Part shown: positions 18,651 through 27,078 of the stretch, piece by piece
Layout of the letters: each line of letters begins with the position of its first letter
How positions within the stretch are numbered: the stretch's first letter is position 1
Source of the DNA: Castellaniella sp.
Lineage (GTDB): Bacteria > Pseudomonadota > Gammaproteobacteria > Burkholderiales > Burkholderiaceae_B
Length of the DNA: 64,000 nt
Assembly: GCA_019104865.1 (NCBI GenBank)
Contig: JAHRWZ010000102.1
Span: forward strand, 19,393-83,392
Reading direction: 5' to 3'
Notes under the pieces: generated by a model
What the model saw: only the letters and a program-made list of their open reading frames with translations
What the model was told of the DNA's origin: nothing
The model's database searches: none
Translations under genes and position numbers: made by a program

Positions 18651-19837
18651 CCGCGTCCAGCCTCGGCGGGCGGCTTGCCGGCTGGCTGCGGATCTCGCAT
18701 GTGTCATCCGGCTTCATTGCCGTTCTGGTGGGCTACACCAGTTCAGTCGCCATCGTCTTTCAGGCGGCCAGCGCAGCCGGCGCGCACGACGCTCAACTGG
18801 CGTCCTGGATGTGGGCCCTGGGACTTGGCATGGGGATCACCTGCATCGGCCTGTCGCTGGCCTGGCGCGCACCGGTACTGACCGCCTGGTCGACGCCCGG
18901 CGCCGCCCTGCTGGCCACCAGCCTCGGCGACATCGGCCTTGCCCAGTCCATCGGCGTCTTCATGGTCAGCTCCGTGCTGATCACCCTATGCGGCATCACC
19001 GGCTGGTTCCAGAAGATCATGGACTGGGTGCCGCGACACCTGGCGTCGGCCATGCTGGCAGGGATCCTGCTGCGTTTCGGCATGGATCTGTTCACCTCGA
19101 TGCACGGGCGCCCGGCCCTGGTCATCGCCATGTTCGCCGCGTTCCTGCTGGCCCGCAGGTTCGTGCCCCGCTACAGCGTGCCGCTGGCGCTACTGGCCGG
19201 CATCGTCTGCGCCAGCCTGCAAGGCGGACTGCCCCTGGCCGGGCTGGACTGGACACCGGCTCACCCGGTCTGGATGGCGCCGTCGTTCTCGCTGTCCGCC
19301 ATGATTGGGGTCGCGCTGCCGCTGTTCATTGTCACCATGACCTCGCAGAACATTCCCGGCCTGGCGGTGCTGCGCGCCAACGGCTACGCGCGTGTGCCCG
19401 CTTCACCGCTGATTTCCTGGACGGGCGCCACGGGGATGATCCTGGCTCCCTTCGGCGGCTACGCCTACAACCTCGCAGCCATCACCGCGGCCATCTGCAT
19501 GAGCCCGGATGCCGACCCGGACGCCCGGGAACGCTACAAGGCATCCGTCTGGGCAGGGGTGTTCTATCTGCTGACCGGCATTTTCGGGGCGACCGTCGTG
19601 GCGCTGTTCGCGGCGTTCCCCCACGAACTGGTCGCGGCAATCGCAGGCCTGGCCCTGCTGAGCACCCTGGGCACCAGCATCCATGAATCCCTGCAGGCCC
19701 CCGAACACCGGGACGCCGCCTTGGTCACTTTTCTGGCCACGGCATCCGGCATGAGCCTGCTGGGTATCGGCAGCGCATTCTGGGGGCTGGTGCTGGGGGG
19801 CGTCTGCCACTTCGCCCTGCGGCGGAAGCACTCATGA
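18647..19837 (+). CDS. benE: Benzoate/proton symporter family transporter BenE
   Basis: Inner-membrane secondary transporter, 396 residues with about 11-12 transmembrane helices. BenE-family features include the N-terminal SSGFIAVLVGYTSSVAIVFQA, the WSTPGAALL segment and VTMTSQNIPGLAVL in the middle helix. Known members import benzoate with protons. Here the position beside the mandelate-type cluster fits uptake of an aromatic acid, but no benABC ring dioxygenase is in this window. The ATG lies inside the previous gene's end (ATGA), so synthesis is coupled to the EAL-HDOD protein. Confidence 0.87.
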   Translation: MTASSLGGRLAGWLRISHVSSGFIAVLVGYTSSVAIVFQAASAAGAHDAQLASWMWALGLGMGITCIGLSLAWRAPVLTAWSTPGAALLATSLGDIGLAQSIGVFMVSSVLITLCGITGWFQKIMDWVPRHLASAMLAGILLRFGMDLFTSMHGRPALVIAMFAAFLLARRFVPRYSVPLALLAGIVCASLQGGLPLAGLDWTPAHPVWMAPSFSLSAMIGVALPLFIVTMTSQNIPGLAVLRANGYARVPASPLISWTGATGMILAPFGGYAYNLAAITAAICMSPDADPDARERYKASVWAGVFYLLTGIFGATVVALFAAFPHELVAAIAGLALLSTLGTSIHESLQAPEHRDAALVTFLATASGMSLLGIGSAFWGLVLGGVCHFALRRKHS

Positions 19838-19840
19838 AGC

Positions 19841-19864
19841 AGCCCGGCGGTTTCCCGCCGGGCT
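19841..19864. terminator. Bidirectional stem-loop after benE
   Basis: Perfect ten-base stem (AGCCCGGCGG and its complement) with a TTTC loop, four bases after the benE stop and between convergent genes. There is no T-run on either side, so it is probably a terminator or a 3'-end stabiliser. Confidence 0.55.
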
Positions 19865-19918
19865 CATCGGGTCATGTCGTGATTCCGGATTGAGGCACGG
19901 CCGTGAATCGAACGAGGA

Positions 19919-20974
19919 TCACTGGCGCGTCGCGTACTGCTTCACCAGGTTGCGGGCCGCCGCGTACAGATCGGCGCCCTTCCCGCCCTTCTTGTCGACC
20001 GCCTGGATCCACAGGTCGCGCACGCCCTGGGTCGCCTTGATCCAGTTCTGGTATTCGGCGTCATCCATGTAGTGGAACGTGCTGCCGTTCTCCTTGGACG
20101 TCTTCATGAACTCGGCTTCACGCTCATCGAAGACCGTGCGGCCAGCCCACGCGGACACATCGGCGCCGCTGTTGTCGTCGATCACCTTCTTCAGATCCGC
20201 AGGCAGGCTGTCGTAACGCGCCTGGTTCATCCCGAACAGGAAGATCGAATTGCCCATGCGCGGCTTGCCCTGGGGCACGTCAAGGTGGTAGCGGGAAATC
20301 TCGTCGAGCTTGATGGCCGGGACACCTTCCCAAGGAACAGTTGCGCCATCAACGACCCCCTTGGCCAGCGAATCCGGGACAGCCGGCAAAGGCATCTGCA
20401 CCGGAACGGCGCCGATCATATCCAGCATCTGAGAATTGACCCGATTGGCCGAGCGGATCTTCATGCCCTTCATGTCCGCCAAGGTCTTGGGCTGCTTGTT
20501 GACGAAATGCATCAGGGTGCCACTATGCGTGTGCATGAAGATCGGATGCACGCCCTTGTATTCGTCCAGGGCGTATTTCTGGGTGAACTCCCACAGGGCG
20601 CGGCTGCCCGATTCAGCATTTGGCACCAACCAGGGCAATTCGTAGACGGCGCTTTTGGTAAAGCGGCCCGCCGCGTAGGTCGGCAAGGTCCAGACGATAT
20701 CGGCCACCCCGTCCTTGGCCTGATCAAACAGCTGCGCAGGCGTGCCGCCTAGCTGCATGGCCGGATAGATCTGGCAGACCAGTCGCTGATTGGATTCCTG
20801 CGCGATCTTGTTGCACCACGGCTGGATCAGGTTCACCTGAGCATTGGAGGTGGACGGCAGAAAATGATGGACCCTGAGGACGATCTGCTCAGCGTGAGCG
20901 GCGGCGACCAGCATCAGGCTGGCGGCCATTCCCGTCAGCAGGCGCACTGTCGGTTTCAGAGGGGGTCGTTTCAT
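19919..20974 (-). CDS. TRAP transporter substrate-binding protein, DctP family (copy 2 of tandem pair)
   Basis: Periplasmic solute receptor, 351 residues. Residues 1-28 are a signal peptide ending AHA. The DctP fold is evident from HFLPSTSNAQ near residue 36, YPAMQLGGTPAQLFDQAKDG and KGVVDGATVPWEG. The ATG at 20974 follows AAGGAGACACTCA; the frame is open further upstream without a ribosome site. It is a close paralogue of the next gene upstream (21075..22142), sharing long identical stretches such as IQPWCNKIAQESNQR. It is the last gene of the dctQ-dctM-dctP-dctP run. Likely ligands are aromatic 2-hydroxy acids, from context only. Confidence 0.9.
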   Translation of the reverse strand: MKRPPLKPTVRLLTGMAASLMLVAAAHAEQIVLRVHHFLPSTSNAQVNLIQPWCNKIAQESNQRLVCQIYPAMQLGGTPAQLFDQAKDGVADIVWTLPTYAAGRFTKSAVYELPWLVPNAESGSRALWEFTQKYALDEYKGVHPIFMHTHSGTLMHFVNKQPKTLADMKGMKIRSANRVNSQMLDMIGAVPVQMPLPAVPDSLAKGVVDGATVPWEGVPAIKLDEISRYHLDVPQGKPRMGNSIFLFGMNQARYDSLPADLKKVIDDNSGADVSAWAGRTVFDEREAEFMKTSKENGSTFHYMDDAEYQNWIKATQGVRDLWIQAVDKKGGKGADLYAAARNLVKQYATRQ

Positions 20975-21074
20975 TGAGTGTCTCCTTTTGATAAAACCCG
21001 CGTCAGCCGGGAGGCTGGAATTCCGGGGTGTCGATGATGGCCCGCGCGAAGTGGCGCGGGTCGTCGTGCCGAGA

Positions 21075-22142
21075 TCATTGCCCCGAAGCGGCATGCTCCT
21101 TGATCATGTTGCGGGCTGCGGCCAGCAGTTCGACGCCGTTGCCGCCCTTGGCATCGACCGCCTTGATCCAATCCTTGCTGACGCCCTGAGTGGCCTCGAC
21201 GAAGCGGCGGTATTCTGAATCCGGCATGTTGTAGAACCGATTACCGGCGGCCTTGGCCTGCTCCTTGAACTTGGGGATGATCTCGTCGAAACCGACCCGG
21301 CCGGCCCAGGCGGAGGCCTTCAGGCCGCTGTTGTCGTCGATGATTTTCTTCAGGTCGACCGGCAGGCTGTCGTAGCGGGCCTGGTTCATGCCGAACAAGA
21401 AGATCGTGTTCGACAGACGGGGGGCACCTTCGGGCACGTCGAAGTGATAGTTGGAGATCTCAGACAGCTTGATCGCCGGAGCGCTCTCCCAGGGCACGGT
21501 TACCCCGTCCACTACACCTTTGCTGAGTGCTTCGGGCACGGCCGGCATCGGCATCTGCACCGGCACGGCACCTAGCGCCTCGATGGTACGGGAATTCGAA
21601 CGTGTCGCCGCCCGAATCTTCAGTCCCTTCAGATCCTCCAGCGTCCTGGGTTGCTTGCTCGAAAAGTGGAACAGCGCCCCGTCATGCAGATGCATGAAGA
21701 TCGGATGCACGCCCTTGAACTCGTCCATCGAATACTGATGGACGTATTCCCACAGCGCCTGGCTGCCGGCTTCGGCCTTCACCGCGATCCAGGGTAGCTC
21801 GAAGACCTCGCTCTTCACGAAGCGGCCCGCCGCGTAGGTCGGCACGGTCCAGACGATGTCGGCCACGCCGTCCTTGGCTTGGTCGAACAGTTGCGCGGGC
21901 GTGCCGCCCAGCTGCATCGCCGGGTAGATCTGGCAGACCATGCGCTGATTGGATTCCTGCGCGATCTTGTTGCACCACGGCTGGATCAGGTTCACCTGGG
22001 CGCTGGAAGTCGCCGGCAGGAAATGGGCCACACGCAGGACGACCTGATCGGCTGCCTGAGCACCCGTGGCTAACGTCAGGCCCAGAGCCAGCGCCGCCAG
22101 GGCCTTGCCAAGACGTGATGTTGTCAAGTACTGCTGCGTCAT
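21075..22142 (-). CDS. TRAP transporter substrate-binding protein, DctP family (copy 1 of tandem pair)
   Basis: Periplasmic solute receptor, 355 residues, signal peptide 1-30 ending AQA. It has the same family landmarks as its tandem neighbour, including YPAMQLGGTPAQLFDQ and GVVDGVTVPWESAPAIKLSE. The ATG at 22142 follows GAGGAGACAAGC. The reading frame happens to remain open upstream through the out-of-frame DctM region, but no start signal supports a longer protein. It follows dctM by 77 bases. Confidence 0.91.
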   Translation of the reverse strand: MTQQYLTTSRLGKALAALALGLTLATGAQAADQVVLRVAHFLPATSSAQVNLIQPWCNKIAQESNQRMVCQIYPAMQLGGTPAQLFDQAKDGVADIVWTVPTYAAGRFVKSEVFELPWIAVKAEAGSQALWEYVHQYSMDEFKGVHPIFMHLHDGALFHFSSKQPRTLEDLKGLKIRAATRSNSRTIEALGAVPVQMPMPAVPEALSKGVVDGVTVPWESAPAIKLSEISNYHFDVPEGAPRLSNTIFLFGMNQARYDSLPVDLKKIIDDNSGLKASAWAGRVGFDEIIPKFKEQAKAAGNRFYNMPDSEYRRFVEATQGVSKDWIKAVDAKGGNGVELLAAARNMIKEHAASGQ

Positions 22143-22219
22143 GCTTGTCTCCTCGTGGATAAGTGGGAATTGCTTCTCTTTATGTGTAGTTGGTGCAACC
22201 TTGAACGCCGGGCCATGGT

Positions 22220-23554
22220 TCAGAGCGCCCCGAAGGTCTTTACCAGGACCAGGGAAATACTGGGGAACAGCACCAGGGCCGCGATGCGAATGAAGTCCGA
22301 CGCCAGGAAAGGGATAACCCCCTTGAAGGTTTCCGTCAGCGGGACGTCCTTGGCCAGGCGGTTGATGATGTAGACGTTCATGCCAACGGGCGGGTGGACC
22401 AGACCGATCTCCACGACCATCAGGGCCAGGATCCCGAACCAGATCGACTTGTCGTCGTGGCCCATGCCATAGAAATCCAGCCCCATCACCATCGGATAGA
22501 AGATGGGAATCGTCAGCAGGATCATGGCCAGCGAATCCATCACACAGCCCAGAAAAATATAGACCAGCAGGATGGACACGATCACCAGGAAAGGCGACAG
22601 GCCGCTGTGCTGCACCCAGGAGGCCAGTTCCGCCGGCATCTGCGACAGGGCCAGGGACACGTTCAGCATGTCCGCTCCCAGCAGCACCAGATAGATCATG
22701 GCCGTGGCCTGCGCCGTGCCCAGGGCGCTCTCGAGCAGGCCTTTCCAGCGCAGGCCGCCCGACACCACCGCAATGATCCCGCAGGCCGCCGCCCCGATGG
22801 CAGCGGCTTCGGTCGGCGTCGCCCACCCCGCATAGATGCCCACGATGACGATGAAGAACACCGCCAGCACCGGCCCGACCTGGATCAGTGCCTTCAGGCG
22901 CTCCGACCAGGCTGTCCGTGCGCCGGCGGGCCCCATCTCGGGCTTGCGGCGCACGATGATCTGGATCACGACCATGTAGCCGATCATGGCTATCAGGCCC
23001 GGGATGACCGCCGCCATGAAGAGCTTGCCAATGGATTCCTGGGTCAGGATGGCGTAGATGATCAGCGGCACGGACGGCGGGATCATGATGCCCAGCGTCC
23101 CACCCGCGGCCAGCGTGCCGGTGGCCAGGCTGCCGGCGTAGCCGTAGCGGCGCAGTTCCGGCAGCACAACCTGCCCCATGGTCGCGGCGGTAGCCAGGGA
23201 AGATCCGCAGATGGCGCCGAAACCGGCGCAAGCACCGACCGCGGCCATCGCCACGCCGCCTCGCCGATGGCCGATGAAGGCGCTGACGAACCGAAACAGG
23301 CTGCGGCTCAGGCCGCCGTGGGTGGCGAACTGCCCCATCAGCAGGAACAGCGGAATCACCACGAGGTCGTAATTCGACAGCCGGGCATAGGCCAGATTCT
23401 TCAGCGACGCCATGAGCGGCGCCCAGTTGCTGCCCGCCAGGTAGACATACCCCCCGGCCCCGGCGACAAACATGGAGATCCCGATGGGAACGCGGACCAC
23501 CATGAGGGTCAGCAGGACCGCGAACATGATGAAACCGATGGTGATGCCGCTCAT
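22220..23554 (-). CDS. dctM: TRAP transporter large permease DctM
   Basis: Large membrane subunit driving sodium-coupled uptake, 444 residues with about 12 hydrophobic segments. Landmarks are RVPIGISMFVAG near the N-terminus, GACAGFGAICGSSLATAATMGQV, TLAAGGTLGIMIPPSVPLIIYA and HPPVGMNVYIINRLA near the C-terminus. The ATG at 23554 follows GGAGGTTCGGTC and overlaps the dctQ stop by four bases. Together with DctQ it serves both downstream binding proteins. Confidence 0.94.
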   Translation of the reverse strand: MSGITIGFIMFAVLLTLMVVRVPIGISMFVAGAGGYVYLAGSNWAPLMASLKNLAYARLSNYDLVVIPLFLLMGQFATHGGLSRSLFRFVSAFIGHRRGGVAMAAVGACAGFGAICGSSLATAATMGQVVLPELRRYGYAGSLATGTLAAGGTLGIMIPPSVPLIIYAILTQESIGKLFMAAVIPGLIAMIGYMVVIQIIVRRKPEMGPAGARTAWSERLKALIQVGPVLAVFFIVIVGIYAGWATPTEAAAIGAAACGIIAVVSGGLRWKGLLESALGTAQATAMIYLVLLGADMLNVSLALSQMPAELASWVQHSGLSPFLVIVSILLVYIFLGCVMDSLAMILLTIPIFYPMVMGLDFYGMGHDDKSIWFGILALMVVEIGLVHPPVGMNVYIINRLAKDVPLTETFKGVIPFLASDFIRIAALVLFPSISLVLVKTFGAL

Positions 23555-24114
23555 GACCGAACCTCCGCGCGACGGGTCCACGATGCCCGCAGATGCAGGC
23601 CGCACATGTAAAAGCCGGCCAGCGCCAGCAGGACGAAACCCGGGACCATGCCCACCTGAGCCGCCCACACAGGCCAGCCCAGGATGGCCGAGGTCTCGCC
23701 TGCGTCGAACAGCGACATGGCCCCGACCCAGCTGCGCCAGGCAATCAGAACGCCGAACAGCCCCACCAGCAGCGAGCCGAACGCGTCCAGCAGATGGACG
23801 GTTCCCGGCTCGGCGCGCGCGGTGAAAAAGTCGACCTTCACATCGCCGCCTTCCAGATGGCAGTAGGCGAAGAAGGTAGCCGAGGCCGTTGCCGCCACCA
23901 TCATCAGGACTTCCATGTCGCCCGGCACGGGCATGGCCAGCAGCTTGCGCCCGACGACGGAAATCAGGGATATGCCGACCAGCGCCACGAAGGCCAGGCC
24001 CCCCAGGGTTGCCAGGAATTTGGATAGCAGAAGCAGGGCCCGGCCATACGGACCGAACTGGGCCGGGAGTAGGACAGGCGGGACGTGAGCCTCGTCAGCC
24101 GAGGGTGTGTGCAT
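23551..24114 (-). CDS. dctQ: TRAP transporter small permease DctQ
   Basis: Small membrane subunit, 187 residues with four transmembrane helices at about 30-50, 68-90, 110-130 and 150-172. FAYCHLEGGDVKVDFF in the second loop is the conserved DctQ segment. It begins the TRAP run and overlaps dctM by four bases. A GC-rich hairpin separates it from the upstream FAD-dehydrogenase gene. Confidence 0.9.
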   Translation of the reverse strand: MHTPSADEAHVPPVLLPAQFGPYGRALLLLSKFLATLGGLAFVALVGISLISVVGRKLLAMPVPGDMEVLMMVAATASATFFAYCHLEGGDVKVDFFTARAEPGTVHLLDAFGSLLVGLFGVLIAWRSWVGAMSLFDAGETSAILGWPVWAAQVGMVPGFVLLALAGFYMCGLHLRASWTRRAEVRS

Positions 24115-24148
24115 GGTGTCTCCAGATGTTGGATGTCTTTTCTTTTGA

Positions 24149-24174
24149 GAGCCCCGGCCTCCAGGCCGGGGCTC
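24149..24174 (-). other. GC-rich stem-loop between dehydrogenase and TRAP genes
   Basis: Perfect 12-base stem (GAGCCCCGGCCT and its complement) with a two-base loop, directly after the FAD-dehydrogenase stop. The minus-strand sequence after it is A-rich, not T-rich, so it is not a classic terminator. It may mark a processing point between two parts of one transcript. Confidence 0.45.
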
Positions 24175-24176
24175 CG

Positions 24177-25577
24177 TCAGCCGACAGGTTCGGGCAGGAC
24201 CTTGCCAGGGTTGAGCAGACCCAGCGGATCCAGCGTGGCCTTCAAGGCGCGCATGGTGCTCAGTTCGGCCTGACTGCGGCTGAACTCGAGATAGGGCCGC
24301 TTGAGCACGCCGATTCCATGTTCGGCCGACACCGAGCCACCCCAGTCGCGCACCAGGCCGTAGACGACCTCGTCGATCTTCGACTCGGGAAAGGGATCCT
24401 GATCGACCTTGACGCCGATATGGACGTTGGAGTCACCCACATGCCCGAAGAACACGGTCCGCGCATCGGGCCAGCGTCGCTGCACCGCGCGCGTGCAGGC
24501 CAGGATGAAGTCCCCCAACTGCCCGGTCGGAATGCTGACGTCATAGCCGGCGTGCGGCCAGAAGATGCGCTGCAACTCGCCTGACGCATCACGCACCGAC
24601 CACAGGGTCATCGCATGCGCCTCGGACTGGGCGATCACCGCATCCTGGACGATGTCGGACATCAGGGCCTCGCCCAGCACCGCCTCGAAGCGGGCCTGAT
24701 CCGCTTGCTGGTCGGTCCCCATGGACTCCAGCAGCACATAGGCGCCATGTCCATGCGGCACGGGGGTGGGCAACGACGGCAGCTGCGTCGTCACCAGTTC
24801 GTAGAAATCCGGCCACATGAGCTCGAAGGCCGAGAGACTGGGCCCAAGACCCGATTTGGCATGATTCAGCAGACGGACCACGGCGGAATAGTCCACCAGC
24901 GCGCACAACGCGGTGCAGCGGCTGCGCGGCTGCGGGAACAGGCGCAGCACCACCCGCGTGATGACGCCCAGGGTACCCTCGCTGCCGATGAACAACTGCT
25001 TGAGGTCATAGCCTGTGTTGTTCTTGAGCATCTTGTTCATCTGGGTCAGCACGGTGCCGTCCATCAGCACGGCTTCCAGCCCCAGCACCAGGTCGCGGGT
25101 CATGCCGTAGCGCAGCACCCGGTTGCCGCCCGCGTTGGTCGACAGGTTGCCGCCGATGCGGCAGGAACCCCGGGCTCCCAGATCCAGCGGAAACAGGAAC
25201 CCGGCGTGCTGGGCCGCGCGCTGGATCGTCTCCAGCGCGGTCCCCGCCCCGACCGTCATGGTGGCCGCCGCCGTATCGACTTCGTGGATGGCGTCGAGCC
25301 GCTCCAGACAGAGCACGACGCAGCCTTCGATCGGCAGGGCACCGCCCGCCAGACCCGTGCGTCCGCCCTGGGGCACCACCGGCACCCGGGCGGCGTGACA
25401 GGCGCGCAGGACAGCGGACACCTGGTCGGTGTCGGCCGGTCGGACCACGGTGAGCGGCTGGCCCAGCGGCGTTTTAATCATCCAGTCATGCAGGAAGCGA
25501 TCCTCGATGGCACCTTCCGTAAAGCACTGGCCTGCGCCGACGACAGCACGCAGCGTATCGAGCAGATTTTCCGTCAT
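24177..25577 (-). CDS. FAD-linked 2-hydroxyacid dehydrogenase (GlcD/DLD2 type), candidate mandelate-type dehydrogenase
   Basis: Oxidises a D-2-hydroxy acid to the 2-oxo acid, 466 residues, usual length for the family. The FAD-binding PCMH domain is seen in VPVVPQGGRTGLAGGALP (residues about 69-86) and GGNLSTNAGGNRVLRYGMTRD (about 142-162). The C-terminal cap carries the metal-site histidines in FFGHVGDSNVHIGV and the SAEHGIGVLK motif. It lies directly downstream of an aldehyde dehydrogenase and a benzoylformate decarboxylase. This makes a mandelate or hydroxymandelate substrate likely, but D-lactate or 2-hydroxyglutarate types cannot be excluded by sequence. Confidence 0.82.
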   Translation of the reverse strand: MTENLLDTLRAVVGAGQCFTEGAIEDRFLHDWMIKTPLGQPLTVVRPADTDQVSAVLRACHAARVPVVPQGGRTGLAGGALPIEGCVVLCLERLDAIHEVDTAAATMTVGAGTALETIQRAAQHAGFLFPLDLGARGSCRIGGNLSTNAGGNRVLRYGMTRDLVLGLEAVLMDGTVLTQMNKMLKNNTGYDLKQLFIGSEGTLGVITRVVLRLFPQPRSRCTALCALVDYSAVVRLLNHAKSGLGPSLSAFELMWPDFYELVTTQLPSLPTPVPHGHGAYVLLESMGTDQQADQARFEAVLGEALMSDIVQDAVIAQSEAHAMTLWSVRDASGELQRIFWPHAGYDVSIPTGQLGDFILACTRAVQRRWPDARTVFFGHVGDSNVHIGVKVDQDPFPESKIDEVVYGLVRDWGGSVSAEHGIGVLKRPYLEFSRSQAELSTMRALKATLDPLGLLNPGKVLPEPVG

Positions 25578-25586
25578 GGCGGAGCC

Positions 25587-27038
25587 TCAGAACGGATAGG
25601 CGCGCGGCGCCGTCTGGACCGTGATCCAGCGCAGTTCGGTGAAAGCATCGATCCCCGCCCTGCCGCCGAACCGGCCGTAGCCGCTGTCCTTGACGCCGCC
25701 GAACGGCATCTGCGGCTCGTCATGGACGGTCGGGCCGTTGATGTGGCAAATCCCCGACTGGATCCGTCCGGCAATGCGCATGGCGCGTGCGACGTCCCGA
25801 CCGATCACGGCGGACGACAGGCCATAGGCGCTGTCGTTGGCGCAGGCGACCGCGGCATCCTCGCCTTCGACCCGGACGATGGCCTTGACCGGGCCGAACG
25901 TCTCCTCGGCATAGATCCGCATGTCCGGCGTCACGTGGTCCAGCAGCGTAGCCGGCATCAGGGTGTCGTCCGACTTGCCGCCGCACAGCAGCTTCGCGCC
26001 CTTGGACAGGGCATCATCGATCATGGCGTTGCAGCGATGAACGGCGGCCATGTCCACCACCGACCCTAGCACCACCGGCCCCTTGCGCGGATCGCCAACC
26101 GGCAACCCGCGCACCTTGTCGGCCAGCCGGGTGACGAAGGCATCCGCGATGGCTTCATCGACGACAATGCGCTCCGTCGACATGCAGATCTGACCCGAAT
26201 TGGCGAAAGCGCCGAAAGCGGCGGCATTGACCGCGCACTCCAGGTCCGCGTCGTCGAGCACCACCAGGGGCGCCTTGCCGCCCAGTTCCAGCACGACCGG
26301 CTTGAGATGCTGCGCGCACAGACCGGCAATGATCCGCCCGACCTTGGTCGAACCGGTGAAATTCACGCGCCGTGTGGCCGGGTGGGCCACCAGCGCCTCG
26401 ACCACGGCGGGCGCGTCATCCGGCGCATTGGTGATGAAATTCACGACCCCCTCGGGCATCCCGGCTTCCTGCAAGGACTCGATGATCAGGCCATGCGTGG
26501 CGGGACACAGTTCGGAGCCCTTCAGGACCACAGTATTACCGCAGGCCAGCGGCGTGGCGATCGCCCGCACCCCCAGGATGATCGGCGCATTCCAGGGAGC
26601 CATGCCCACCACGACGCCTGCCGGCACGCGCTGCGCCATGGCCAGATTGCCCGGCACGTCGGACGGGATGACCTCGCCGCCGATCTGCGAGGTCAGCGCC
26701 GCCGCCTCGCGCAGCATGCCGGCTGCCAGATGGACGTTGAACCCGGCCCAGAGGGCCGATGCCCCCGTTTCAGCCGCCATCGCGGCCACGAAATCGGCTT
26801 CGCGGGCTTCCAGTGCATCGGCAGCCTTGCTCAGCAGGGCGCGTCGCCGGCTGGGGCCGGTCTGGGACCACTGCGCAAAGGCATCAGCCGCCGCCTGCAC
26901 GGCCGCCTGCGCATCCGCGGGCGTGGCGGCTGGCGCCACCGTGGCCACGCCACCGTCGAGCGGATTGCGGCGTTCGAAGGTCTTGCCTTCGCTGGCTTGC
27001 CGATGCCGACCCCGGATCAGCAGAGAAATGGTGCTCAT
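25587..27038 (-). CDS. Aromatic aldehyde dehydrogenase (benzaldehyde/vanillin type)
   Basis: NAD(P)-dependent oxidation of an aromatic aldehyde to the acid, 483 residues. The catalytic residues are Glu in VVLELGGKAP near 252 and Cys in NSGQICMSTERIVVDE near 285; that latter segment resembles vanillin, salicylaldehyde and benzaldehyde dehydrogenases. The cofactor-site motif is GSTKVGRIIAG near 230. It lies between the decarboxylase gene (40 bases upstream) and the FAD dehydrogenase (nine bases downstream). In pathway terms it consumes the aldehyde made by the decarboxylase. Confidence 0.87.
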   Translation of the reverse strand: MSTISLLIRGRHRQASEGKTFERRNPLDGGVATVAPAATPADAQAAVQAAADAFAQWSQTGPSRRRALLSKAADALEAREADFVAAMAAETGASALWAGFNVHLAAGMLREAAALTSQIGGEVIPSDVPGNLAMAQRVPAGVVVGMAPWNAPIILGVRAIATPLACGNTVVLKGSELCPATHGLIIESLQEAGMPEGVVNFITNAPDDAPAVVEALVAHPATRRVNFTGSTKVGRIIAGLCAQHLKPVVLELGGKAPLVVLDDADLECAVNAAAFGAFANSGQICMSTERIVVDEAIADAFVTRLADKVRGLPVGDPRKGPVVLGSVVDMAAVHRCNAMIDDALSKGAKLLCGGKSDDTLMPATLLDHVTPDMRIYAEETFGPVKAIVRVEGEDAAVACANDSAYGLSSAVIGRDVARAMRIAGRIQSGICHINGPTVHDEPQMPFGGVKDSGYGRFGGRAGIDAFTELRWITVQTAPRAYPF

Positions 27039-27078
27039 GGTGTCCTCCTGGAAGGTAATGTGTTTTTATATGCAGTCG

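Noticed and set aside
21075..23744. A single open frame of 889 codons joining the dctP-like gene to sequence across dctM.
   Set aside because: The first part is an out-of-frame reading of dctM and dctQ DNA with no family resemblance. The ATG at 22142 has a good ribosome site and a signal peptide follows it.
24149..24174. GC-rich hairpin considered as a classical terminator of the FAD-dehydrogenase transcript.
   Set aside because: No T-run follows on the minus strand; kept only as a stem-loop of uncertain role.
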